This document shows, piece by piece, positions 53,706 through 64,000 of a stretch of DNA of 64,000 nucleotides. This DNA comes from Lamellibrachia satsuma. Lineage: Eukaryota; Annelida; Polychaeta; Sabellida; Siboglinidae. A model generated the notes under the pieces. That model searched no databases and was not told the origin of the DNA. It saw only the letters and a program-made list of their open reading frames with translations. The stretch is taken from contig BSQZ01000005.1 of the NCBI GenBank assembly GCA_033239005.1, positions 515,001-579,000 of the forward strand, in the 5' to 3' direction. Within the stretch, counting starts at the first letter, position 1. Each line of letters opens with the position of its first letter. The translations under genes were made by a program, and so were the position numbers.

Positions 53706-54009
53706 TGGTGTTAAGTTTTTATGGGGGAGTTTTTCGGTATCCGTGCATGCATATGGGGTAAGATTGGAGGTTTTGTGAGAAAACAATTGTGTTAAAATTT
53801 CACAGCACTCCTTAGAGAGGAAGTGACCGCTCACACAACACATAATATAGTATTAGACATACAAATATTATAAAAAAAATTAACCCCACAATATCAATAT
53901 CTATATATAATGTAATATTTCGACAATGTCTAGTCTAGATCAGACGCAACTAATTAACTTTTTAGAACAATTAAATCAGCTTTTTTGGAGCTGACATTGT
54001 GACTGTGCC

Positions 54010-54290
54010 TGTAGAATGGTGATTGCCTGTCGAATGGTGACTACCTGTCGAATGGTGATTGCCTGTTCAATGGTGATTGCCTGTCGAATGGTGGGTGCCT
54101 GTCGAAGGGTGATTGCCTGTCGAATGGTGGCTGCCTGTCGAATGGTGGCTGCCTGTCGAATGGTGGCTGCCTGTCGAATGGTGGCTGCCTATCGAATGGT
54201 GGCGGTCTGTCGAATGGTGGCTGCCTGTCGCGTGGTGGCTGCCTGTCGAATGGTGGCTGCCTGTCGAATGGTGGCTGCTTGGTTGCGTCG
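54010..54290. repeat. 18 bp minisatellite, about 15 copies
   Basis: Unit tgcctgtcgaatggtggc with substitutions, denser at the left end (gtgatt variants). Confidence 0.95.
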
Positions 54291-54329
54291 TGTCTTGAGA
54301 CGCGTTTGTATAGTCTGTTCCTGACGTTA

Positions 54330-56560
54330 GGTGTAGCGTACCTCCCCTAGGCCACGGGGGGTCTTAGGCCCCCTGTGTCCTTAGCAAATATTACGGTAAA
54401 GGATAACGTATACAGGTCTACATCGGAAATAGTGTCAATGTAAAGACTGAAGTATTAGCAGCCGACTAATATTAACCCTTATGTAAGTAGAACGACACAT
54501 GTCGTCCCGCCTCCACCCCCGGTTCGTAAGTAGAACGACACATGACTACGACTGACTGAGACCCCCCTAGACCCGCCTCTGAGGTGGCATCACTATGTAT
54601 TACACGTAGAACTTGTTAGAGGTAGTCCAGTCAAACTGTGGCCCTACCTCAAACAAATTGCAATAGTAATTATGGTGGCATTTTTAATATCTGCTACATG
54701 GTTATGTTACCAGAAAAACAGTCCACCAAAATCCACGTTGTGGAACGTTGCCGTTTTTTTACAATAATGATATGTGATCAAAGGCCGCAGTGACGATTAG
54801 GGGGCATGCCTTTTATTCAGATTGTATATGAAGTATATCACCAACAAGGTAATACAACGTTTTATTCAATGATCTATAATGTGTTTAACTGCAATTGATA
54901 ATATGGACAGAATCGTGTTCTAAATACATTTGAAAGTAATCTCAATCGTGGTTGCCACTAAAGAAGATCATTAAAAAGACCAGGCTTGGTCAGTTTGCAT
55001 TTGCGGAAACTGATATGATCTATGCAGGAAAATGTTCAAGTTTCCATGATCTTTGTGTTAATTTCCTTACAAATGTCGATTGATATATGGGCTATTCTAA
55101 AAATAGTGAGAAATAATTTTATGTATACACAAAAAACTGTGCATTAAAAAAATACTAATTAGCATGCTTATCTTGGCCAGGACCATTTCATTAGGTATTT
55201 TGTTTTATGGCTTCCAACATTAAACTTATTAATTGCTATCTAAGATACAACATGACGTTTTCGGCTGTATCTCATGTTATAAACATGTAAATATGACTGC
55301 GTTGTAGCTTCTCGTGTCCGTCTTGATGAGACCTTTCAGGGGAAGTACATTTTTGTATTTTTGTCTTGAAAACCGTCAATTGTGTTCCTTATCTGCAAAT
55401 GTTTACGTCAAAACTTATTTTAAACAGCTAAATCAAACACATAACAGGATCATCGCATTATATCTTATTCAAACGGCATACGCCTTAATATAAAATTATT
55501 AAATTTTATAGTGTTCATTTAAAATCATGGTATGATTTTGATACAGTCCGAATGCAACTTAAAGAAGGTGTGTAAGAAATATTTTAAATATTAGTGAGAT
55601 ATATTTTTTAGCTATTCAGCAAATATCCCAATGTAAGCTGTGGAGATTGTCCAGATATATACGATTCCGTTCGAATGCCTGATCAAGTGGTCGCTGGACC
55701 GCCATCGCTGCCACGCAGTGCGTTCTGCAGCTGTCGTGTCTCTGTTATCGCATAATAGCAACACACGAAAATCGAATTGCTCAAAAAATTACCCTTACTA
55801 AGTTCTATGAATCATTGTTTGTCTTGACAAAGTAGTACTATTTCCCGAGTGAATCGCTGTAATAGAACCGTCCTGTAAACGAAATGTAAGTCCGATGATG
55901 TGTTATGGGCCGTTTTGACGGTAGATGAAATGCTGGGTATTAGCACTGAACAGTAAAGAGGAAGGTGTCAGTAAAATGCATAGCCCATAGCAGTTTCCCA
56001 GTGAGACATTCGCCCGGAATCGCAGCCACACAGACACCTACTGATTACTCTTGTTTATAATGCAGCAGTTACGTCACTGCTTTGTGTGAACAGACAAAGC
56101 GTGGCGGGGACGTCTATTAAGCGTGTAACAACGACTGGGCCGCCCACCGGTAACATACAACGTGAGGAAATAAAAAATTATATCATAACCATTCACCATT
56201 TTTTTCTAGTTTGTATTGTTTTTCTTATACAATTGTACTTTCATAAACCAATGCTTAGGCATCATGGGAACTGGCAATTTTTTTCACCATATACGTCTTT
56301 GTGTTGACATTAGAATGTTTTTTATATTATGTTATATTATATTCGTACGGAATCTCAAACATACATGCGGCATCCATTTGATAATTTACAAAATAAATTG
56401 TCTAAAGTCTGGTAGCGGGTATTCATGTATTGGGTCTATGTTTTGGTGTAGAAGAATGTTAGTTTCGGTAATTAGTTAATTCTGGCCCATTCAATGCAAA
56501 TGTTGGCAAACTTCATGGATGATTTTTTTTGGGAGACATGTAAGTTCAGAGCTCACTGTG
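54330..56560. other. 2.2 kb with no gene or array recognised
   Basis: AT-rich. It contains a short inverted repeat around 54345-54382 (cctaggcc...ggccccc) and two copies of gtaagtagaacgacacatg at about 54483 and 54527. Confidence 0.4.
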
Positions 56561-56778
56561 ACAGAACCATGACCCAGTACGCGCAGACAAGGACATTGAG
56601 GAACAAAGCGATGCCAAAGGTACAAGCCACGGTCCAGGTCGATTATGCAGAAACTGGGTAAGTAAATATCAGGGCGAGTTAACTATAGCAAAAATCAAAT
56701 GGCCTTATGAGGAAGAGAGGCTTGTTTGCTAAAGGTATGAGGGATTGCCGAGTGTAACGACGCACTCCGTCCCAGCCA

Positions 56779-56840
56779 CCTTCTCTTTCATCAAGGCACC
56801 TTCTCTTTCATCAAGGCACCTTCTCTTTCATCAAGGCACC
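56779..56840. repeat. 20 bp repeat, 3 copies
   Basis: Perfect units ccttctctttcatcaaggca. Confidence 0.95.
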
Positions 56841-56964
56841 GATGAAACAACAGTGCAACCACCCACTTCATCAATGATTCTCCCCCGTCATAATCCTGCA
56901 ATCGAACAGCCTGTGCTATTGTGGCCACATCATCTGCACCGTTTGAATTAAAACATCCAGGTTA

Positions 56965-57111
56965 TGCCGGCTACGGAAGTGGGCTTTCAGGTGGAGTTGG
57001 CGATAAAGAAAAACCCTGACCGTCTAATCAAGATCGGCCAAGCGATGATATGCCCACACAACCGTGTCGACTGGAGCGTGTCTCGTGACAAGGAACATAT
57101 GATGTTTCTGT
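56965..57111 (+). other. Short open frame, unknown
   Basis: 48-codon frame MPATEVGFQVELAIKKNPDR onwards, ending TGA upstream of the 33 bp array. Its composition looks more protein-like than its neighbours, but no family, splice sites or relatives were recognised. It may be an exon or transposon remnant. Confidence 0.2.
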
Positions 57112-57240
57112 GAGGACTACTATAAGGAATGCGGTGCATTCCTTCCCACCTGTGTAGTGTGGCAGGACATATATGACGACATGCACTAGGGAGACGGGAA
57201 GTGATGATGATGACTCACAGGTCGGATGTCACTCAGATGG

Positions 57241-58440
57241 AAGAGGTTAGGTACATGGAGACAGGTGTAGCGGTCGAGGAGAGGGCCATGGAGACAGGTG
57301 TAGCGGTCGAGGAGAGGGCCATGGAGACAGGTGTAGCGGTCGAGGAGAGGGCCATGGAGACAGGTGTAGCGGTCGAGGAGAGGGCCATGGAGACAGGTGT
57401 AGCGGTCGAGGAGAGGGCCATGGAGACAGGTGTAGCGGTCGAGGAGAGGGCCATGGAGACAGGTGTAGCGGTCGAGGAGAGGGCCATGGAGACAGGTGTA
57501 GCGGTCGAGGAGAGGGCCATGGAGACAGGTGTAGCGGTCGAGGAGATGGCCATGGAGACAGGTGTAGCGGTCGAGGATAGGGCCATGGAGACAGGTGTAG
57601 CGGTCGAGGAGATGGCCATGGAGACAGGTGTAGCGGTCGAGGAGATGGCCATGGAGACAGGTGTAGCGGTCGAGGATAGGGCCATGGAGACACGTGTAGC
57701 GGTCGAGGAGAGGGCCATGGAGACAGGTGTAGCGGTCGAGGAGAGGGCCATGGAGACAGGTGTAGCGGTCGAGGAGAGGGCCATGGAGACAGGTGTAGCG
57801 GTCGAGGAGAGGGCCATGGAGACAGGTGTAGCGGTCGAGGAGAGGGCCATGGAGACAGGTGTAGCGGTCGAGGAGAGGGCCATGGAGACAGGTGTAGCGG
57901 TCGAGGAGATGGCCATGGAGACAGGTGTAGCGGTCGAGGATAGGGCCATGGAGACACGTGTAGCGGTCGAGGAGAGGGCCATGGAGACAGGTGTAGCGGT
58001 CGAGGAGAGGGCCATGGAGACACGTGTAGCGGTCGAGGAGAGGGCCATGGAGACAGGTGTAGCGGTCGAGGAGAGGGCCATGGAGACACGTGTAGCGGTC
58101 GAGGAGAGGGCCATGGAGACAGGTGTAGCGGTCGAGGAGAGGGCCATGGAGACAGGTGTAGCGGTCGAGGAGAGGGCCATGGAGACACGTGTAGCGGTCG
58201 AGGAGAGGGCCATGGAGACACGTGTAGCGGTCGAGGAGAGGGCCATGGAGACAGGTGTAGCGGTCGAGGAGAGGGCCATGGAGACACGTGTAGCGGTCGA
58301 GGAGAGGGCCATGGAGACAGGTGTAGCGGTCGAGGAGAGGGCCATGGAGACAGGTGTAGCGGTCGAGGAGAGGGCCATGGAGACACGTGTAGCGGTCGAG
58401 GAGAGGGCCATGGAGACACGTGTAGCGGTCGAGGAGAGTG
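57241..58440. repeat. 33 bp minisatellite, about 36 copies
   Basis: Unit gccatggagacaggtgtagc followed by ggtcgaggagagg. The + frame is open from 57201 to 58499 (432 codons; METGVAVEERA repeated), and two minus frames are also open. The recurrent variants (acaggt/acacgt, gagagg/gagatgg, gaggag/gaggat) all change amino acids in the + frame and none is silent, which argues against selection on that protein. The repeat itself is certain. Confidence 0.97.
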
Positions 58441-58543
58441 ACGAGCGCGAAAGAAGCGAAAGCTACAAAAGCAGTTACAAAGTAACAATTTCAGGTTAAT
58501 GTGCAACAAAATCAATTAACAAATGAGAGAATAAATATTATGC

Positions 58544-58549
58544 TTTATT
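58544..58549 (-). terminator. Candidate poly(A) signal
   Basis: AATAAA on the minus strand just beyond the TGA at 58571. A plus-strand AATAAA lies 9 bp away (58530-58535). Confidence 0.35.
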
Positions 58550-58570
58550 CACAGTAAAACACACTAAACT

Positions 58571-58975
58571 TCATGTGCTTGCTACACAATCGTCTGGGCC
58601 GAGAACACTAAGCCCGTTGTACTCTGAGGCCGAAGTTACGAGAGTTGCGGGATGAACTCTCCAAAAAATGATGTCCGAATTCACCGGGTCGAATTCAACG
58701 TGAACCGACACCACCTGTATCCGCGCTGGCAGCTCGTTGAGAGCTCGCTTCGATCCAAGATGGACCGTAGTCGTCGCCGTTCTACGGATTGGTGGCATAA
58801 TCATAGCTTCCACTACTGGGAATAATGTGGGCGCATCATCCTCTTTCAAAGAGATTTTAGCACCCGAATAACCCTGGGATGCACCTTCTCTAATCCGGAT
58901 CACGGGCGAAACAAGTGTTCTCGAAACGAGCAAAGCCGGCTGTGCTTCGTCGGCTTGACGCTTGCTTTTTCTCAA
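58571..58975 (-). CDS. Hypothetical terminal exon (about 134 codons) with poly(A) signal
   Basis: The minus-strand frame is open from about 58990 to TGA at 58571. It has a mixed, protein-like composition including IRIREGASQGYSGAKISLKE and HVEFDPVNSDIIFWRVHP. The first ATG in it lies near 58800. AATAAA on the minus strand at 58544-58549 follows the stop by about 22 bp, as expected of a gene end. No known domain was recognised and no strong splice acceptor was identified. It could be joined to the 62.2 kb first exon, or be a retro-inserted relic. Confidence 0.35.
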   Translation of the reverse strand: MRKSKRQADEAQPALLVSRTLVSPVIRIREGASQGYSGAKISLKEDDAPTLFPVVEAMIMPPIRRTATTTVHLGSKRALNELPARIQVVSVHVEFDPVNSDIIFWRVHPATLVTSASEYNGLSVLGPDDCVAST

Positions 58976-58984
58976 AAAATTGGC

Positions 58985-59440
58985 TCCGTGTGGAAATTAG
59001 ACCAACTACATATTACTTTATTCTTACTACTGTGTGCATTACAATAACATGCTGCACAATAAACCATTCTGACCCTCACTTCTAAACAACCGCTATCGCT
59101 GTCAACGGTACGGTGAATGAATGGAAAATCCCAGTCTCGTGGCACTTCCTTATCATCAGTGACGTCACGTTGAAGTTTGCCGTTAAATGCGGAAAAATTC
59201 CTTTTCCTAATCGAGGCAGTCCGGTAGAACAGAGTATTATTTGGAATTATTAATTAATGGAATTCTAATGAATTTTTCGGTGTTGTGGAAATGGAAATAT
59301 ACTACAAGATGTAATATAATATGATTTTAAGCAATCGTTGTTGTAATTCCCTTTAACGAGGGTGGTGCTGTAAGCTAGATATAACTTTACTTCTTGTAAA
59401 TTATGTCCCTGAACTTCTGTGTTATCAACGTATGAGTGAA
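58985..59440. other. No feature recognised
   Basis: AT-rich spacer. Confidence 0.4.
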
Positions 59441-59442
59441 TA

Positions 59443-59508
59443 TATGCACACGCGCGCACACGCACACACGTACACACGCACACACGCACACGCGCGCACA
59501 CACGCACG
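59443..59508. repeat. Imperfect (CA)n/(CG)n tract
   Basis: Alternating purine-pyrimidine sequence cacacgcgcgcacacgcac, about 65 bp. Confidence 0.9.
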
Positions 59509-59756
59509 TCGGCATTTGTACGTCAACGGTTTGCAGGACGACGTCTGCGTGTGACTGCGTCTTTTGTCAACCATTTGTCTTACAGCTAATGACCAGCTAC
59601 TAATGACCAGCTACTAATAGCATCATCGGATTCATCTATCCTGTCGTTATTATTATCCGTTCAGAGTTCATTTCGCAAAACATCGAACCATCGACAGATT
59701 TTTGCTCGTATTTCACAACCTATTTGCACCGTTTATCTTTGTTGCATTTCAGCAGC

Positions 59757-59806
59757 TGTCCTCAGCTGTCCTCAGCTGTCCTCAGCTGTCCTCAGCTGTT
59801 CTCAGC
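59757..59806. repeat. (CAGCTGTCCT)n, 5 copies
   Basis: Perfect 10 bp units each with the E-box CAGCTG. Confidence 0.95.
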
Positions 59807-59949
59807 ATATTGACTACTGCTAAAGACGATGAAATACGAGAACAAGATTGCTATATTGCAACCACCAGTCTGATAAATATCTTCACAATTACCGAACACA
59901 TCCAGTTACCGAACACATCCAGTATCGACTGCGTGATGGCGTGTGTTAG

Positions 59950-60415
59950 AGGAGCGCGGTGGCGCAGTGGTTAAAACATCGGACTCTCAACTGAGAGAAC
60001 CGGATTTCGAATCCTTTAGCTGTCGTTTCGAGGTTTCGGCAATTTCGCTCACCCCGCGTCGACTCAGCTCACTCAGCTCACTCAGGTCGCTCAGCTCGCT
60101 CAGCTCCCTCAGCTCGCTCAGCTCGCTCAGCTCATTCAGCTCGCTCAGCTCGCTCAGCTCGCTCAGCTCGCTCAGCTCGCTCAGCTCACTCAGCTCGCTC
60201 AGCTCGCTCAGCTCGCTCAGCTCACTCAGCTGTATAAACGAGTACCCGGCAATAGACAGTTGTGGATATGTGAACGAATGGTCTTCGCGCAGTAATTTCA
60301 GCGTGGCTAAATGCTTCCCACAGAAGTCGAATTGGAACGAACAGGTGATGAATTGTAAAGCAATTTGAACAGTCCAAAGGACTGGATACCATGCTATATA
60401 AAAACGTACCTTTTT
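59950..60415 (+). mobile_element. tRNA-derived SINE with an internal 9 bp repeat expansion
   Basis: The head gcgcggtggcgcagtggtta (A-box) and ggatttcgaatcc (B-box) about 50 bp later form a tRNA-like pol III promoter. The body is interrupted at 60063-60232 by (CTCAGCTCG)n. It resumes to a tail with ggataccatgctatataaaa that resembles LINE L2-type 3' ends. Confidence 0.65.
60063..60232. repeat. (CTCAGCTCG)n minisatellite inside the SINE
   Basis: About 19 units of 9 bp with ctcact, cattcag and ccctcag variants. Confidence 0.95.
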
Positions 60416-60419
60416 ATTT

Positions 60420-61525
60420 AGCAAACGATATAGCCGTGTAGAAGGCGTACTAAAAATTGCCAGACTTCCCTTAAAAGCCTACGGCATATTTTTATTCTTT
60501 CTGTGCATTAATTGTCGCCATTGCATTTGTAGATTTTATTATATATTTTTAAAACATGCTTGAACATTTTTTTAGAAGCACTGAAACGCGTATCCTGCCC
60601 TGGTGCAGAGATGCCGACGAACGTGACTACCAGTATTTATCGTTGATAGTAAGTGCGCAACATAGACATACCCAGTGGAAAAACGACGCAGGTGGAGCAG
60701 CCCGCCAAGTAAATTAGCGGCCTGACAGCGAGCATTTAGCAGCCAGCGAGACAGGAATAGCGATAAGCAAACGAAACATCAGCCGGCCCTGGACCGATTC
60801 TGAACATCTGAATCTACAGATTAATCTGAGAGAAAAACATTACTCGGAAAGTCGAGTGTATGGACTTCTAGTGCGCGAGATCGCATCAACGAGTAATGGT
60901 GAATAATATATGTGGTGTTTGTTATGATATATTCCTGATAAGAGGACAAATTCTGCACGCGCGTGCGTCGCATGCTCTTTGGAGAGTTAAGCGGCGTCTA
61001 CTCAGGGGACGGGACGCCGCGATCACGTGATTTGTGTACGTAAATAGACAATCGTATCACGTGGGTTGTGATTGTACTTAAATCTCGCGGCAGTGGCGCT
61101 AACTGCTTGCCTAGATTATTAATGTCTTATCCACCAGATACTCGTTTACAGATTACACTGTGTCAGCTTTTGTGCAAAAGATGAGTTTCAATATGAGCTG
61201 AAAGATATGAATTAAATCTCCATCCTCAACTGATTTGGTGATAGGGTGACATTTGTGAGTGTTCAGCGTTTCCTTTTTCAGTTTACTTAATGTTTGACCA
61301 AACATTAAATAATTTAGTAGTTTGTTTGATGATTTCACCAAAAAACTACATACAAAAGTTACACTAACGAGCTAGCATGTTGCAGTGGATACTTAGTAAT
61401 ATTAATATTTCGCAAAATAAATTTAAAGTGAGACTATAAAAAATGGAATCGAGGAGGAAGCTGTAAGACAACGTTCACCTCACACCCACTCGAGAATACA
61501 TCAGTAAGACGCCATACGGCAAGGT
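60420..61525. other. No gene supported
   Basis: Mixed DNA; only short non-descript frames. Confidence 0.4.
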
Positions 61526-61529
61526 GGGC

Positions 61530-61537
61530 GCACACAC

Positions 61538-61581
<44 letters not shown>

Positions 61582-61597
61582 GCGCCACGATCGCACG

Positions 61598-61643
<46 letters not shown>

Positions 61644-61660
61644 CACACACACACACACAG
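61530..61660. repeat. (GCAC)n followed by (CA)n
   Basis: About 12 GCAC tetranucleotides, then about 55 bp of CA. Confidence 0.95.
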
Positions 61661-62164
61661 TTATGCAGGCGATTTATGCAATGTTTTACAAATCTTACAA
61701 TTATCAGTGTTCAAACATTGTATAATGACTATTCACAAGAGCAGAACAAATTCACTCAGTCGAATTGTCATAATCCTATCCGATTATATACAACGATGTA
61801 TTCCCATAAAACGTGTTTCCTGTGATAGCGAACGGTTATGTTACCGTATCACTGCGACCTTTGTGCGTACAAGAATTCTTGTGCTGAATATTCACAGATA
61901 GCTACATTTGTGTGAGTGTAGGCCCACCATGTTAAAATCCGATTAGCTCAATAACGTAAGTTATAGTTTCTGAAGTACCAGTTTCATTTTTCAAATTCAG
62001 CCATATAGGTAATCAAATCGGCTACAAGTGTAACTTCAATTTAATTTTTTGCAGGTATATTTTATATTTGTTTATGTAGTTCTGGTTGTCCTTGAGTCAA
62101 TGCGCTCATAGTGGTGCGCATGCCTGTTCGCAACAGTTTCACATAAATCGAAAGCGAAACTTAC

Positions 62165-62272
62165 CGGTGCACACGGGCGAGTTGACGGAACTCTCCCACG
62201 AAACTTTCTCTCTCTCCTCTGGGGACTGTCTTCTTCCTCTGGTGATGCTTCCTTTCTGACTTCCTATATATA
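62165..62272 (-). promoter_or_regulatory. Candidate TATA promoter and non-coding first exon
   Basis: On the minus strand a CpG-rich stretch contains GCGTATATATAGG (62265-62272). About 105 bp downstream is a consensus donor, CACCG|GTAAGT, ending an ATG-less segment at 62165. This fits a short 5' UTR exon starting near 62240. The target gene would lie at lower coordinates; the exon at 58571-58975 is one possibility. No transcript evidence. Confidence 0.3.
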
Positions 62273-62782
62273 CGCGCTTCGTTTCACTGTGCGTGTCGCT
62301 TTTCGGTGTTCGTTTCGTCACGTTGTCGCTATCTCCGTCAGCAGCGCTGCGTGGTGAGCGAGGGGCGGGCCCTCGGCGCGCGCAAAAATTCAGCGAATCA
62401 GTAGACACGCGTGTCCGTTGATTGACAGCTCACACGCGGCGTTACCAACGTTACGTTGGCGACTGAAGGCGTCACACACAGTTGAACTTCCTGTTTCTTG
62501 TTTGACACGAATGTAGGGCGTATTAAATTGTGATATGTGAAATTAGGAAATGTATATGATGTGACATAAGTGCAATTAAGCAGGCATGTTTACTGGTTTG
62601 TTTGTAGAAGCTATTGGCTGCGAAATAATGCATTTTTGTAGACTTTAACGGGCGGAGGGATTTATGGGATTTTCTTATATGGGGCACGTGGGCGCATGAA
62701 TACATGGACATTTTTTGTAAACATTGACGGGCATCGCACGTGGGGGCGTATAAAAAGAGCTGGGGGCATGTGATTTTGATAA

Positions 62783-63075
62783 CACTTGGTCAGCATGTCA
62801 ATGAGATGATGGCAGTGACACTTGGTCAGCATGTCAATGAGATGATGGCAGTGACACTTAGTCAGCATGTCAATGAGATGATGGCAGTGACACTTGGCCA
62901 GCATGTCAATGAGATGATGGCAGTGACACTTGGTCAGCATGTCAATGAGATGATGGCAGTGACACTTGGTCAGCATGTCAATGAGATGATGGCAGTGACA
63001 CTTGGTCAGCATGTCAATGAGATGATGGCAGTGACACTTGGTCAGCATGTCAATGAGATGATGGCAGTGACACTT
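62783..63075. repeat. 36 bp minisatellite, 8 copies
   Basis: Units cttggtcagcatgtcaatga followed by gatgatggcagtgaca, almost identical. The multiple-of-three period yields open frames on both strands. Confidence 0.97.
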
Positions 63076-63079
63076 TTCT

Positions 63080-63780
63080 GAATTTTTGATGGTAAAGTTT
63101 TCTGGTAATCAGACAAAACGTTAGCATGACCACCAATGCAATTTTGCACTGTAGTCTGGCCTCTGAACAAGAAGGTTTTATTGCTATGTAATGTCCACGA
63201 TACTACCAAGTTGTGGCCTTCGAAAACATATAACTTAATTGTGGTCACAGCCGTTCCCGTGACGAAGGCATATTGGTCAAATTAATAAATATACAGTAAT
63301 AATTAATCTTATTGGTACTATATAATTTATGGTCAAATTGGAGTAAAATCGTGAAACGTCAACGTACGAATCGCGTTGCCGTTGTGATCGATCATGGATG
63401 TTTCCAGTATGAATACGTTTCGTGTTACATCTTCCGAACAAACGTGTACGTGCAGACATCAATGACAAGTTTCACGACACGTCGCTTGTAATGGCTGACA
63501 TCTCAAGAAATGTGAAATTGCGACAACATTGGTTTCAGTTGAAAAAAAGATTCAATATGAAATAATCGATAGGATTGAGACGCAGTTGTTTTTACCTATT
63601 TCGAAAAACCACATCTTGTAGCCATGATACGATTAATCTTAGTCAGTTGTTTAGTTAAAATTTTATCTGTCGTATATTAGAAATACGTCACAAAATGTTG
63701 ACACCAGAATTACATGTTTATATACCAGAGAACTAATGTTAGTAACATCTTTTACGATTTGAAACAACTGGCCCACGCCA
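63080..63780. other. No feature recognised
   Basis: AT-rich spacer with short frames only. Confidence 0.4.
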
Positions 63781-63785
63781 GCATG

Positions 63786-64000
63786 CTCAGCATAATTTAA
63801 CAAGGGAATCATGCCTAAGCATTGGAAGGTAGTCCATCGACCAGTATCACTGCTCAGCATCATTTAACAAGGGAATCATGCCTAAACATTGGAAGGTAGT
63901 CCATCGACCAGTATCACTGCTCAGCATCATTTAACAAGGGAATCATGCCTAAGCATTGGAAGGTAGTCCATCGACCAGTATCACTGCTCAGCATCATTTA
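63786..64000. repeat. 67 bp minisatellite, at least 3.2 copies, runs off the window
   Basis: Units start ctcagcatcatttaacaagg and end cgaccagtatcactg, nearly identical. The right end is not reached. Confidence 0.97.

Overview
This window is animal (metazoan) nuclear DNA: genes broken by GT-AG introns, many decayed non-LTR retrotransposons, tRNA-derived SINE-like sequence, and an extreme load of micro- and minisatellites. Domain content and repeat style suggest a marine invertebrate, but I cannot name the phylum with confidence. There is nothing prokaryotic here: no operons, Shine-Dalgarno sites or CRISPR.

The only clearly identifiable host gene fills the first 14.5 kb on the + strand. It is the 3' part (18 exons, 618 codons plus stop) of a dipeptidyl peptidase IV-type serine exopeptidase (S9B family). 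The 5' exons for the cytoplasmic tail, membrane anchor and first propeller blades lie left of the window. All exon phases join without error. The Glu-Glu substrate clamp, the oxyanion Tyr and the Ser-Asp-His triad are all present, so this is an active DPP4/FAP-like enzyme by sequence and not a DPP6/DPP10-like pseudo-enzyme. Its introns hold LINE fragments, a MITE half, a TA-cored palindrome and many satellites. One intron is GC-AG.

From 14.5 to 31 kb the sequence is mostly non-coding: minisatellites (31, 17, 19, 22 and 41 bp units), including a 4 kb block of about 200 copies of a 17 bp unit in two duplicated cassettes, plus LINE fragments. Between 31.8 and 35.7 kb the minus strand carries a candidate small secreted-peptide gene. 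It has a TATA box, a signal-peptide exon and two phase-compatible downstream exons giving about 102 aa, with a 563 bp GGTC microsatellite in its second intron.

From 36 to 53 kb lie a 96 bp in-frame minisatellite and a nest of retrotransposons. A Jockey/CR1-like family recurs at least seven times. One 2.8 kb copy runs 51.5 to 48.7 kb on the minus strand and has a TA microsatellite expanded inside its reverse transcriptase. An L2-like LINE lies at 41.6-44.0 kb. Two LINE insertions sit in the left arm of a large inverted duplication (41.5-45.9 versus 51.4-52.7 kb), and their empty sites are preserved in the right arm.

From 53 to 64 kb there are further minisatellites (18, 33, 36 and 67 bp units), a SINE carrying an expanded 9 bp repeat, one possible minus-strand terminal exon with a poly(A) signal (58.57-58.98 kb), and a possible minus-strand promoter with a non-coding first exon (62.2 kb). 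The last repeat array runs off the right edge.
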